From contig NC_063261.1 in NCBI RefSeq assembly GCF_019578655.1, positions 13,816,216 through 13,880,215 on the forward strand: a DNA stretch of 64,000 nucleotides, written 5' to 3'. The notes beneath the pieces are model-generated. The model had not been told where the DNA came from and did not search any database. It saw only the letters and a list, made by a program, of their open reading frames with translations. This DNA comes from Ricinus communis (lineage: Eukaryota > Streptophyta > Magnoliopsida > Malpighiales > Euphorbiaceae). Made by a program: the position numbers and the translations under genes. Positions 25,550 through 37,417 of this stretch are shown piece after piece; within the stretch, counting starts at the first letter, position 1; each line of letters starts with the position of its first letter.

Positions 25550-26517
25550 GTTTATAGACTTGCATAGTTTCAACTTGGCGCTTTTGGCAAAGTAGGGATG
25601 GCGCTTGATTCGATATCCAAACTCATTGCTCGCTCGAATCCTTAAAGGCAAGTATTATCCGAATGGTGATTTCTTGTCAACTCGCCCGGGGTACAAGGGC
25701 ATGAAGGAGTATAATGAAAGGAAGAAAGCTTTTAGCATTGGGTGTAAGGTGGCAAGTTGAAATGTGGTGTGTCAATATGGTGCTTGAATTATGTGCCTGG
25801 ATTCTATCAAATTATTTTCTCAGTTAACAATCCTCGTCCATAGGGTGCACACTGGGTATCACAGCTCATAGATTTATGGTTGGGTAACTGGCAAGAGGAA
25901 GTAGTGCGTAGCATGTTCTCCCCCATAGAGGCAGAGGTTATCCTCTCTATTCTATTAGTTTGACTGGTGCAAAAGATTAATTAGTATAGCATTATTCTAA
26001 CCCTGACGAGTATTGTGTCAAGTCCGAGTATTTTTAGCTGAAATATATGTGATTAATCAAAGGCGTATTAGGGAATTCAAGAGCAATGGCTGACCACCTC
26101 TAACCCGGGGAACAAACTCATATAAAGTCTATAAGTCTCTTCAAAACTCAAGATTTTTGTATGGAAACTGCTGAAGGGGGGCCTGCAATTGGCGAGGAAC
26201 TCTGTAAACGACTGCTACATGTTGAGGGGTTGTGTCTATAGTGTGGGGGCTTCGAAATTGCACTTCATACTTTTTTCCACTATGAGGTAGTAAAACATAT
26301 ATGGTTCTCATGAAAGCTCAATTTGCACACTGAAGGCTTGCCAAAAAGTTCGATCTGAGAGTGTTGGCAATTTCTTGCTAATGGCCTAGCATCATCTCGA
26401 GATTATGGTTCTCTAATGTCCTACTTGGTAGCTGCACTATAGGCAATTTGGAAGGCAAGAAATGCCTTATGTTTTATCCAGGTTCGGTCGACCATGACTT
26501 AGATAGTCGCGAGGGCA
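25550..26517 (+). pseudogene. LINE ORF2: distal reverse transcriptase and zinc-binding region
   Basis: Just right of the copia element the LINE resumes: after frame changes the sequence reads DLHSFNLALLAKQGWRL, NSLLARILKGKYYPNGDFL and GYKGMKEYNERKKAF (25555-25740), the conserved region after the reverse-transcriptase palm. Up to about 26500 only fragments of the zf-RVT-like segment can be followed. Frames are heavily broken. Confidence 0.78.
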
Positions 26518-26823
26518 ATGCAGTTTCATCATGAGTTTGTTCTTAGCCATCAGGTGGCAGCTACAGTAGGTCCAACGGGTGTATTTAAAATAGCCGTTGT
26601 TGAGGAGCAACCGCCACATTGGCACCCTCCTCAGTCCGATTATATCAAGCTTAACTTTGATGGTGCCTTTCTTAAAGATGGAAAAAGAGGCGAAGTTGGC
26701 ATTATTTGTCGGGATTATAGAGGTTGTGCTCTTGAGTGCAAATCGAATCTAGAGCAAAATTGCTCTGGTGCTATGCTGGTGGAAGCTCTCGGTTTGAGGG
26801 AAGGCAGTCATTTTAGCAAAGGT
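26518..26823 (+). pseudogene. LINE RNase H domain
   Basis: Open for 102 codons. It contains YIKLNFDGAFLKDGKRGEVG and IICRDYRGCAL, the first strands of the RNase H found at the C-terminus of plant L1 elements; the aspartate in NFDGAF is the first catalytic residue and a glutamate follows in VEALGLREG. After the stop the remainder is readable only with frame changes up to about 27080. Confidence 0.8.
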
Positions 26824-27149
26824 TAAAGACTAGCCACATGTGGTATTTGAAGGAGATGCAATGGGGGTAATTGATATGGTCATGGAACCTCCCCTATTGC
26901 ATAGACCGTCTCAATTGTCGTAGGGGATATAATTAGTTTTAGAGAGAAATTTGTGTCTTTTGTGTTTCATTTTACTCATAGATTATGTAATTGACAACCG
27001 ATTTGCTGGCTAAGAAGGCCCTATCTTGTAACGACTCTTGGTTGGACTTTTTCAATCATTATCAATGGTTGAATGAGCTATTGGGTTTGTAAATGGTTCA
27101 TCTCCTCTCGTTTTGCTTGGAATGAAAATTGATGCTTTTGTCAAAAAAA

Positions 27150-29805
27150 CATAGTGGTTAGTTATCAATCAACTAAATATCTATTATTATTTATTAATAT
27201 TGTTTTATCTATTTTTAAATTTTTTAAAATTTAATCAATAATACTTGACAACTATGAGATTTACTTACATAATTTTAATATATATAAATAATTAGAAATT
27301 ATATATAAATTCACCAATAATATAAATTAATAAAAGAGTATATATAATAAATTTATATAAGATAATACCGATTGATTTTTTAGAGTTGAAAAATAAACTG
27401 TATAATGGTAGAGTATCATAATGGTACTCTAGTTAAACTCTATATTTTGTATTTATAAATATAATTTATAATACCAATCAATTATTAGGCACTCTATCTA
27501 CTAAAAGTTGATTTTTATAGATAAAGTTGGATAACAAAATGGATATCCACTTAATAAATTCATTAGATATATATAAATATATATGCAATTAAAAGATAAA
27601 ATTAATGAAATAACCTATTATAATAAAATAATAACACTAAATAAATAAATAAAATTTAAATTAATCATATGAAACTAAAATTGCAAGTAAAATAATAATA
27701 TTAAATAAATACTCACTACCCATATATATAAAACTCAAACCGATTACAGATATTAAAAATTAAACTTTTAAATTACAACAAAGGACCTTTTTATCAAAAT
27801 CAATATTTTTAATTGAATTTCACACTTAAAAATCAAGCGCAAAATCCATCTAATTTAAAATAAATTTATATTTGTTATATACCATAACGAACATCAGATT
27901 AATTCATTTGCAACTAAATTTTATTAAACATTCAATTATTAATTGAATTCCGCATAAAACTTGAAACAAACACAAAGTAATACAATGCAAGTCTATTATC
28001 ATTATGATAAAATTAAATAAATATATAATTACTCCCCATTACACATTTGATAATATTTACTGTGTTTTTAAAATTACCAAAGCATGAATTCAAGACTGAG
28101 CCCAACTAGAGTCACTTGGTGGGCTTTTCTCTGATTCAAAGTTTTTCTTTCCGCCAACTAATTACTTCAAGCTCCTGTGTGAAATACCAAGTTCATTGCT
28201 CGAACAAACAATTTCTTTTCATGTATTTTCACCCACAACGCAGACCATTTTAATCCAATCAAATAGGACCGTGTCCATCTTCAAATTGTTTAAGAGTGTA
28301 TGATATTGCATGAAATCAGTAATTTGCAAGAACAGAAGTACATGTGAATCTATATATCAACAAGAGAAATATTGTATATGAGTTGATTGTATTTCACAGT
28401 CAAATCCTGTCTTTTATCTATATCTCCTTCATCTTTTCTGCCAGAACCTGGCCATCTGGTGTTGAAAAGGTCGAGACGCAGTTACCTGGAAAGCTATTCA
28501 AACTGCTTGCATTTTAAGCAGCAAGTAGTGGAGTGGGATGAGACCAAAAGAAAATGTGCTTGTTTATTCATTGCTTATATAGAGTGAAGCACAAGAATGT
28601 ACCAAACCTTCCCTCATGGAACTCCAGTCTGACTTTGTACCAAATCTAAATACAGTTTCCGATAGTAGAATATGCAGATTGGCGTCATCAAATGGAAGAA
28701 GTATAACAGACTTGGAACTGATAGACTTAGAACTGCCTATTGACTGCCTCATGAAGTGAAAGATGGCTGTATATGCTTTATGAAGTAAGCATAGGTTGAT
28801 TAAAGAAGAAATTACCCCCCTGTTGCAAATATATGAATGCAGAACCATGTAAATATACAAGTTGCATGTCAATAAATAAAAAAGAAAAGAAAAATTTAGA
28901 ACTTTGAAGGATTGCAGGTTCCAGGAAGGCTCACTTCAATAAGGTCATCGCCCATTCAACATTAAAACCAAATAAATGTCTTTGAATTAATGCCTTGGCC
29001 AGGGTTAAATGTCAACTCAGAACATTTTGAGCACCAGACATGAGAATTGAGACCCAAGAAAGCTCTAAAGTTCTCATGATAGCCAACAGTTTCGCAGGAA
29101 TTAATAGAAAATGAAAAGAAAAGACATGCTAGCTTATCATGAAATCTATCTAAATAGTTTGACAGTAAGAACCAGGGATTTGTTCAAACTGACTTATTTT
29201 GGCCAATACATCTTCAGACTAATTCAACCAATTGCCTGCATCTCATTCCGCTTAGAGTTCCCACAGTAATCAAACATTTCGATTGCGAAGCTTTCCTAGT
29301 CACTTCTCCGTCCAATTTGTTTTGCCTTCACAGTCTTGCTACTCACTCAACTAAGATTAAATTCGTGCTTTTTCTGCAGAACTAGAATCCCCAAGTCAAA
29401 TACATCCTGGTTATAGAATTTGCTGACCTCTATATAGTAAAGTTACAAGTAAACAACCCTTTCTAAAATAACTTTATCATATTCTTGTATCCCAAACTCC
29501 TAATTGCTACAACATATTTTAGATACCTAATACAATCAACATTCACATTGGCATAGACATTAGAGATTGTTCCGAAATGTCCCTATTCACATGTGCCCTT
29601 CGGTGGAGCCTATGGATTCACTTTCTTCTCATTTTCCTTCCTTTATGTATCATACACACACACATATATATATATATATATGGCAAGCTTTTCATTTCAA
29701 CCTTTAAGAGCATTAGTTTAAACTAATCTGCAAGCACTGGAAATGACAACCTTACCTACTGCAGAAGCAGCCACAGGGAAAATCTCTTTCCAAGTCTCTC
29801 CTCAG
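27150..29805. other. AT-rich intergenic DNA, 3' side of the PPR gene
   Basis: No protein I recognise. 27150-28080 is very AT-rich. 28080-29800 is more mixed and may contain 3' untranslated sequence of the PPR gene. A short CA/TA microsatellite lies at about 29652-29680. Frames at 28387-28587 and 28564-28872 show no known motif. Confidence 0.5.
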
Positions 29806-30129
29806 CTAGGCTTCAATCATCCATGTTCCTCCTGAATAAATACAAGAAGTGGTAAGCTGTGTCCATGAGTCTTTTAACATGTTTTCATCACAGTTAAACA
29901 ATGTTATAATTCAGAAGAAGGAAGAAAAAATGTCTTCCCAGGTTAAGTACTAGGCAATCTTGATTGTTTAATTCTTTGAAACTAAAAATGAGGACAATCA
30001 AGGAAAAAAGAAAAAAGTATGAAACAACAAAATACAGTGAATTGAAAATCTCCAAGCATAAATTAAATGCATAGCACTTATATCCTGTAGGGAAGTTTTA
30101 ACAGGAATACTATAAAAATGTTGAATGCA

Positions 30130-32256
30130 TCAGATACCTGAGTTTCCCTTTGCTGCAAGCATCATTTTTTCCAAAGCTTGAGCAGCTTCAGTCATTCCTT
30201 GCCCTCTATAGGCTTGGATCATCGTTGCAAAAGTAACATTGTCAGGCATGCATTCTCTTTCCCTCATTTCCAGAAACAATTCAGCCATTTTATCTACATC
30301 ACCAGCCTGACCATAGGCATTGATGATACAGTTAAAGAAAGTGGTATCTAGTACTACATCAGAGTTCTCTACTTGTCTTAAAATTGAATTAACCTTCATA
30401 AGAAGTCCAGCTTTGCTATAAGCACTAACAAGAGAACAATAGGTAATAGCATTAGGCTTCATTCCCAGATGCTTCATTGTTTTGAAGTACTCATCCATAT
30501 TCTCAATGTCACCAGCCCTTCCAAATGTCTCAATAATAATATTATAAGTGACAACAGTTGGAGGGAAGAACCTTTTCTTCATAAATTCTATAACAGAGTT
30601 TATCTTCTCATACATGCCTGCTTTTCCATATGATTTTATCAGGATATTAAATGTCTTAATGTCTGGGCTTATTCCCATTAGCTGAAATTCATTATACCAC
30701 TTCTCCATTTTTTCGATTCGGCCACTGTTCCCATAAGCCCCAATGACAGAATTAAATGTGAAAAGATCTGGAACTGAGTTGCCAATTTCAATCATATTTG
30801 TCAGTGAGTTCTCCATTTCTCGAAACATTTTAGCCTTACCATATCCATTGATAATAGTGTTGAATGTGACGGTGCTGCATTCAACTCCCAGATATGACAT
30901 CTCAGAAAGAATTCTTCCAATCAGGTCAAAGCGATGGAGCTTAGTGCAAATATTTATTAGGACAGAATAGGTATATACATCTGGTTTACAGTCACTGACT
31001 GATTTCATTTCATCAACAGTTGAAAATGCCTTGGCAAGTAGGCCACTTTCTCCATAAGCACTAACAAGAGCAGTATAAACATCAATAGTGGGTCGGAGGC
31101 CTTCAGTCTGCATGACCTCAAAAAGCAGCCTAGCCTCCTCAGGTTGCCTGCACTTACCAAGCATCATCAACAACTTTGTGTATGTTTGGCATCTTGGCTC
31201 ATACCAGTGTTGTTTACGAAGAAGCTCGAAAATCTAAAAGAAGACATGCATTTTCATTCCAGGAGTAGTTTTAAAGACTTGAGAAGTCATGCATGTATAC
31301 ATTATAAGAGAAAATATAAAAAATCATTAATAATATGGACATGGAAGCACTCAACTTTTAGCATTTGCAATGCAGCAGTTGAATTTGACAACCACGGAAT
31401 GGATTTATGCATTATAAAAGCAAATTAATTATCATAAGTTCAGTTCAGACTCCAGCTTAGCAGCCTAAATCATATTATAGCAAATAGTCATTAATGAAAG
31501 AAGAAACAGAAGCAGCAAGACTTTCACAGGAAGCATTTCATTAACGAGAGTGTTTGGAAAATCTAAAAAATGCAAGAACTCATTAAAATGATTTCTATTT
31601 AGTCATTACTGTATCTAGGAAGCACATAGTTGCTAAAATGAAATAATGCAAATAATAACATGATTTTGCAAGATTCAACTAAATTGAAATCTTGCTCATG
31701 ACTTACTAAAAATAAATACCGAAAAGAATGACCTGAAAGAAAAGAGACAAATTAAGCATAATAACAACAGAACAAATACAAAAGTAATTAATCATTAACA
31801 TGTCTTCCATGGAGCTTACTTTTAGTGGGATAATAATCGTCTATAAATCATACACGGAGCTTACAATAATTAAAACAAACACACACATAAACGAAGAAAC
31901 TACCATAACCCACAAACCTTAAGAGCAGATTTCCAGCGCCTTTCCTTTATAGCATCATCAAGAGCCTCCAAGACAGCCTTAGGCCAAAGCCTATTATACT
32001 TACTCGAGTCAGCCTTTTGCTCTATAGCCTTTATAGCAGCATCCGTCCTCAGAAACCGAGACAACTCCTTCTTAGTATGCCTCTTAGGGCCCACTGGAAT
32101 CAGGTCAGAGCTCAAGTTGGATGAATGAATACCAAGAATTGGTGGGTCACTATGAAAGTTTCGTTCTTTGAGGACTTTTATCAAATGGATGGTGGGTGGT
32201 GTAGAGATGGAGTATGACCAATATAAGTTCGTGTAAGAGATTGGATGCGGGTGCAT
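30130..32256 (-). CDS. P-class pentatricopeptide-repeat protein, two exons
   Basis: Exon 1 is 32256-31918 and exon 2 is 31233-30130. The donor AAG|GTTTGT at 31917 and the acceptor TTTTAG|ATT before 31233 join codons in phase, giving about 480 residues. The start is the first in-frame ATG (32256); the frame is open upstream to a stop near 32326 without another ATG. Ten 35-residue P-type PPR motifs run from about residue 127 to 478, for example DVYTALVSAYGESGLLAKAF and TVTFNTIINGYGKAKMFREM. There is no DYW or E domain. The family binds organellar RNA and acts in its processing or translation. The closest protein I recall is Arabidopsis At3g53170, of similar length and with the same WPKAVLEALD N-terminal motif. 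An alternative end uses a donor at 30137 and an acceptor before 29831, replacing the last residues with a short tail ending at a TAG at 29806. Organelle targeting is likely but not decided by the sequence. Confidence 0.9.
31234..31917 (-). other. PPR gene intron
   Basis: 684 bp, AT-rich, with GT...AG ends (donor GTTTGTGG, acceptor CTTCTTTTAG). It splits the gene between the N-terminal domain and the first PPR motifs. No element is seen inside. Confidence 0.85.
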
Positions 32257-32477
32257 TTCTGCAAGAGCGAGAAATTGGAAATGGTGTTTGAATTCTGAGT
32301 TTGTAGACACGGAAAGGATTCGTTTTCAGTAGAAATAAATTGGCGGGAGATGTATTGGCTGTTGCCGGAGGTAACCGTTAACGGTTGGCAGCAACGTGTA
32401 GGAATCCTAATAATAATTCAACCACTAATTTTCTCTTAATATTTAAAAATTATAATATTTTGTCTTTTTATTTTATA
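32257..32477 (-). promoter_or_regulatory. upstream region of the PPR gene
   Basis: Probable promoter and 5' untranslated region. It contains the palindrome CCGTTAACGG near 32372-32381, but no clear TATA box. It is short: an inverted-repeat element begins at 32478, so any promoter beyond about 220 bp would have been separated by the viral insertion further upstream. Confidence 0.4.
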
Positions 32478-32629
32478 ATTTTATATTAAATAATTTTTTT
32501 GGTCAAAATTTATATTAAATAACAGTTAAATTTTTATACTATTTGTCTCATAATATTTGATATAATAATATAACTTATCTATTATAATTTATTTATTATA
32601 TTAAAATCCCTTATCTAATTTTTTTTATT
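32478..32629. repeat. left arm of a split MITE-like inverted-repeat element
   Basis: About 150 bp matching the left end of the element at 5078, including ATTTTATATTAAA and TTTTTATACTATTTGTCTC. Its partner arm is at 40845-40984 in inverted orientation. The viral and plastid complex lies between them, so it entered this element just after the left arm. Confidence 0.6.
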
Positions 32630-32692
32630 TAAAGAACAAAGGACCCCTAGGCTAGGTGTGCCGTCTTGGTCGTAGTTTGTGATCCTTATCCA
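32628..32692 (+). repeat. 65-bp viral terminal repeat, 5' copy
   Basis: From tttaaagaacaaagg to ccttatcca. It recurs at 39349-39413 in the same orientation and at 40147-40211 inverted. The host ends in TTT where the repeat begins, so short microhomology may have guided joining. The position, straddling both genome ends and downstream of a promoter with a poly-A signal, suggests the R region of the pregenomic RNA. Confidence 0.75.
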
Positions 32693-32744
32693 AACCTCGA
32701 CTTCTGACATGTAGTGTCGAGGAATAGCGATTCTACCGGCGATT

Positions 32745-32757
32745 TCGTATCGAGCCT
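32745..32757 (+). promoter_or_regulatory. degenerate primer-binding site
   Basis: TCGTATCGAGCC lies between the terminal repeat and the first ATG, where caulimovirids carry TGGTATCAGAGCC complementary to initiator methionine tRNA. The match needs TGG read as TCG and CAG read as CG, the second being the same contraction seen repeatedly in locus 2. Confidence 0.5.
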
Positions 32758-32786
32758 TAGGTTACTAAGAAGAGAACCTGGCCAAC

Positions 32787-34228
32787 ATGACTTCAGAAAT
32801 CACTACTCATACTTCTACTCTACAACTCTCCCCTTCTTATAGAAAGACTGTATCAAATAAGATAGACCACCTTGTGGAGATTTCTCATATTCTTGAAAAT
32901 GTCCAAATAGAAAACACCCTTGTGCCCATCATATAACATTTTCAAGAAGCAAAACTTTATTTGAAAGACTTTTAACCAGATCATTCACAAGCAACCATTG
33001 TCTGTTAAAGAGTATGTCAAATCTTCCTCACTTTCACAATGTTCCCTTACTTCCACCATTTAGGAACAGTATGTTACTCTGGAGATCCCCACTTCCTTTA
33101 TAGAGCAGTGGAAGAAACAGGGGTACACTCATCTCCATCTTGGAACTGTCAAGCTCGTACTCTTTTATTATGGCAGAATGGGTTTACTTGTTACGGCCTG
33201 GATGTCTCTCTTGGACACCAGGTACCTCAGATACAAACATGCAGTGATCGGGACTATTATCACAACACTTAACACCAGAAGTATTGTCCTGACTTTTTTC
33301 CCAAATTTTAATTTATCTCTTAATGATCCTTACTTGTCCACTGCACTCAAAGTCCAAGTTCAAATCACTAGAGCTAACCAAGTGATTGATGCTCTCTCCA
33401 CAACCCTGCACCACCAAATTGTCTACAGACTATAAGATCATGCCTTCAATTTACAAATCCCAGGCTTCCAAGCCACTTCTGATGCCTTATTTATCATGGC
33501 AGATTCTGGCCAAGTCCCTACAATAGTTCAAGCCCCAAGGCAGCTGGAAAGAGAAGATCTACAGAAGCTAATTCCAAATGAATGAGTGACAAATTACGAG
33601 AAACTCCATGCATCTCAAACCAAGCCTGTTCAAGCTACTGATCCTCTTTTTGTCACACAAAAGGATGGTACTGTGAAAATAATTTTTATAAAAACAGAAG
33701 AATCTTCTTCTGCTCCCTCTATTTTCCAGAGCTTGATGATTCAAACTTTCGGTCCAGACTCTAGAGAAGATCCCCATTCATTCTTTCCAATCCTCTGGTC
33801 ATCATATCTACACAGCAAGGATTAAGGGACATTTTATCTGGGATATTGACCTAGAAATATGTGAACCAGGCTGCACCTGCAAAGATGACCTTTATTTTGC
33901 TGAATCGTGTTCTCAACACCCGAGGAAAACCTCAAGAGCCATGTCTCCAGAGACTCCGTGTTCAGTCAAGAAACCCAGGCAAGATGACCGAGATCCAGAC
34001 GGTCCTTGGATTGGCATCCACAAAAAACAGCAAAAAGAAAAGCATGATAAATCTCCTCTTCCTATGTATAAGGAAGCTTTGAAACTTCTTGCAAAAGAAG
34101 GAAAGACCATCCTTGACATTACCTATGATGAGATGAAGATCTTTTTGGCTAAAAAAGGAATTGTCTTTGGACAGAAGCCTTCTACTACTTGCAGACAGGA
34201 GATTTACTCTGATTTGCCAGCAGTCTAA
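32787..34228 (+). pseudogene. viral movement-protein region, locus 1
   Basis: The frame opens at ATG 32787 (MTSEITTHTSTLQLSPSY), matching the start of the better preserved copy at 61237. A 30K-superfamily core follows near 33170-33370 (RMGLLVTAWMSLLDTRYLR; FFPNFNLSLNDPYLSTALK). These proteins carry viral nucleic acid through plasmodesmata. Stops occur by codon 50 and the frame shifts repeatedly. The C-terminal part, to a stop at 34228, contains the KPLPMF-like and GKTILDITYDEMK segments. Confidence 0.72.
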
Positions 34229-36000
34229 GCACCCCAAATAACTTAAAACAGTTTCATGTTCCAGCCTGAAGATTTCCCTCCTCTAGGGAAGTCAGAAAAT
34301 AAAAGATCTGAGATCAACCCCTCAAAGGTTATTTCATCACGAACTTTAGAGCCTCTTACTCCGCCAGAAGAAGTACTGAATTGGCAGACTTCTAATTAAA
34401 TAGTCCAGAACTCTTATTTAAAGAAAATTAATGGAAAATTAGATCAAGCTCTCCATTTTGGCTCACAAGATAGATCAAAAGCTTGATAGTTATTCAACAG
34501 AAGTCTTCCAATTGTATTCTTCTCTGCAAAACAGATACCAGGCTTTAGATAAGGAATTGAGAACTCCTCAGCTGATGTCATCAGCCTTCCGATAAAAGGA
34601 AAAAGAGATCATGAACCTTAAACGTCAGATATAGCAGATTGAGTATGATCTGAAGAAAATGTCTCCAGAAATTCCTATATTTTCATTTGCAGCCTCATCA
34701 TCCTCAACTGTGACTCCTCCCTTCCGATAAGGTTTCTCTCTGTTCTCACCTTCACCATTAGAACCAGTGACCAAGTTACCTTTTGGAACTTTCCACCATC
34801 TAAGTGCAAGACCACAAACTTCTGCCTAGAAAACCCAAGCTCCAGATAAGAGCAAAGCACCACAATAGTTGATGATTGGAGCTTATGACTCTGACACTTC
34901 AGAAGATTCTGAAATGGCTGATATTTCAGAAATCTTAATGAATACTCAGCAATCACAACCTGAACCTATCGTTGAAGATCCTCTTGATGATTATTCTCAT
35001 TTTATGCCTACATCGACTCCCAAACCTAGTGCCTCCTCAGGACCATGGTTCACATTGGATGATATTCCACCTTTCAAATGGAAGGATAGGATGTCAGAAT
35101 TTCTAGTATGGATCGACTTACAAATGTCCTACGAAAATGCTAGCCTAAAAAAGGTCCTTACTAAGTCTAACACCAGGTTTACTAGAAGTCTCAGAGATTG
35201 GTTCTAGAACCAATCTGAGTATGTGCAGATGCAGTTCACTACTATGCCTTCAGCAGCTATAGCAATCGCATTACTTCACAACCAATTTCTTGAAGATGTT
35301 GATATGATTATCAAGCAGCAGAAGCAGGAGTACTTTGATCGAAGGTGCTGTTCTTTGAAGAAAAAGGATCTATAAAAGCATTATATGGCAATGTCAAAGC
35401 TGTATTATACGATTAGCGGAAATGAAAGTGATGATACTTTAAAGTATTCTTTCATTTCGTCCCTTCCAGAAGAACTTTAGCCTGAAATTCATTCCTCCAT
35501 CAATGCAACTAAAAGAGCAGTAAATGCTATAAATTTTAGAGAAATATGGCAATTTACACTGGCAGCACTCAAAACACTGTGTGAGTTACAAGAATTCTTC
35601 AAGTCATTGCAGTCTCAAGGTACTCTTACAAAGCAGGCATGTAATAGAGATCATATAAAAATCAAGTGCAAATCTTCAAATTGTACATGTTCAAGGTGTT
35701 CCAGTACGAAAAAATACAAATCCTCTTCCAAACATTACAAAGAAAGCAAAAGGAGAAACAAGACTCATTTTAAGAAGTTCCGTTACTTCAGAAAAAAAGC
35801 ACCAAGTCCTCTAGATGCTACATTTGCAAAAAGAAAGGACATTTTGCAAAAAATAGTCCTAAGAACCCAAATAAGGCAATTAAGATGGTCCAGCATGACA
35901 TTGTCATTGCCAGAAGATTTCGAAGAAGATATTGAGTCTCTCCTCTCTGAACAAGACGTCCCGACTAGTGATAGTCTTTTTAGAGTAGAAATACATTAAG
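34229..36000 (+). pseudogene. viral coat-protein region with zinc knuckle, locus 1
   Basis: Alternating frames contain an acidic stretch (34869-35010), GPWFTLDDIPPFKWKD and LVWIDLQMSYENASL (about 35040-35140), then a lysine-rich basic region and a CCHC knuckle at about 35814-35857. The knuckle reads CYICKKKGHFAKNS: the last cysteine has become serine. An acidic tail with EEDIESLLSEQDV follows and stops at 35999. Acidic, basic and zinc-knuckle parts in that order are the usual layout of a caulimovirid coat protein. Several stops and frameshifts lie inside. Confidence 0.7.
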
Positions 36001-36056
36001 ATTCTAGTTCATCGGAAGATGATTCTTCTTCAGGATCAGAAGGAATTCCAGCTCTA

Positions 36057-36590
36057 ATGATGGATTTACAGATGGAAAGTATTGATAACATCATAGCGGA
36101 TGTAATGCAGTATCCATTATCTCCCAGCTTGGCTCCTGAGTCTACCCAATTTGCAGCTCAACCAGAGCCTCTCATTCCTTATGTGCCTGTTCAGGTCTTG
36201 CCTTCAAAATATGCCAAGCCAGTGACAGTAATTGCTTTCTTTGACACTAGGGCACAAAAAAGCATGATGAACCCGTCTATTCTTCCACAAGAATGTTGGC
36301 GATACCAAGAGAATAGATTTAAGGCAGCTAATGGAGAGATTTTTAGGACAACCCTGATTACAAGACAACGAATAGGTATACAGTTTTTCCAAAATTGTGT
36401 TATCTGGAAGTATGTTATTGGATCAGAATTGCCAAACAAGGACCTCTTGATCGGATTGACATTTATCATCAGGCTACAAAGTTACAAATCCTCCCTACAG
36501 GTATTAAATTCAAGAGGTAATTCCGTCCATATACAGATACCAGTAATCTGTTTGCTATCTCAGATGTAGAAGGACCTTTCCTAGAATACA
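36057..36590 (+). pseudogene. viral aspartic protease, locus 1
   Basis: The active site at about 36242 reads FFDTRAQKSMMNP: the DTG triplet of pepsin-like retroviral proteases is DTR, which removes an essential glycine. The following TTLITRQRIGIQFF and IGSELPNKDLLIG segments keep the fold and match copies in locus 2, where DTG is intact. A frameshift and a stop at 36569 separate it from reverse transcriptase. Confidence 0.8.
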
Positions 36591-36703
36591 GGGAAAAGTT
36601 CTTATCATTTTGTCCTGAATCACATACTCATTTTCAGCATCCTCAGCCACTTTGGAAGAACCTACAATTTTTCATTAAGCTACCTTTCAAACTTAATGAA
36701 GAT

Positions 36704-37417
36704 ATGAATCCTACCCGGGCGATCCACCCTGGAATGTCTCCATCAGATTTAGCTCTTGCCAGGTCAGAATGCTTAGGGCTCCTTCAGCAAGGTCTCATTG
36801 AACCCACAACATCTCAGTGGGCTTGCCAGGCATTTTATGTTGAAAAACGATCGGAGGAACTTAGAGAAAAAAAGCGGTTTGTTATTGATTACAAGCCTCT
36901 AAACTATTTTCTACAGGATAACAAATTTTCTCTTCCAAGGATCTCAAACCTCAAGGTCTACATCCAGAAAGCCCGATACTATTCAAAGTTTGATTTAAAG
37001 GTAGGCTTCTGGCAATTGGGCATAAACCCAGCTGACGGGAATAAAACAGCATTCTGCATTTTGAATGCCCAATATCAGTGGACGGTCATGCCATTTGGGC
37101 TCAAAACAGCCCCATCACTGTTCCAAAAGACCATGGTGCAAGTATTTCAACCCATTTTACATTCGACCCTAATTTATATTGATGACATACTACTATTCTC
37201 AGAAACAGAGGATGCTCATCATGAACTTCTACAGCATTTTCTGGCAATTGTCCAAAAATATGGAATCATGCTTTCTGAAAAGAAGAGCATTATTGGACAG
37301 AAGAAAATTGAATTTCTTAGCATGCATTTCAAAGATGGACAATACACTTATGGTCCCCATCTCACTGAAGAACTAAAAAATTTTCCTGACGAGAATCTTT
37401 CAATAAAGCAGATCTAG
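36704..37417 (+). pseudogene. viral reverse transcriptase, locus 1
   Basis: The longest preserved piece of this copy. It begins before 36704 and shows LLQQGLIEPTTSQWACQAFYV, KKRFVIDYKPLN, YYSKFDLKVGFWQLG, FGLKTAPSLFQ and the catalytic YIDDILLFSE at about 37168-37197. The palm is intact, but the thumb region ends in a TAG at 37415. It is of the Caulimoviridae/Ty3 type and would copy pregenomic RNA to DNA. It is similar but clearly not identical to the locus 2 copies. Confidence 0.9.

Larger units (their letters stand above)
13530..27149 (+). mobile_element. old L1-type LINE, split by two LTR retrotransposons
   Basis: Pieces of one plant LINE lie in the right order on the plus strand: an endonuclease start (13893-14111), the rest of the endonuclease and the first part of reverse transcriptase (19055-20678), the distal reverse-transcriptase part and zinc-like region (25550-26517), an RNase H domain (26518-26823), and a 3' end closing in an A-run (27143-27149). 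The pieces join cleanly once the gypsy element (14112-19054) and copia element (20679-25549) are removed, because each carries a target-site duplication. All coding parts have stops and frameshifts. The left boundary is uncertain: about 13530-13890 may be the tail of ORF1. Confidence 0.8.

Noticed and set aside
32257..32310. PPR start at GTG 32310
   Set aside because: Plants use ATG; the first in-frame ATG is 32256 and no upstream ATG precedes the stop.
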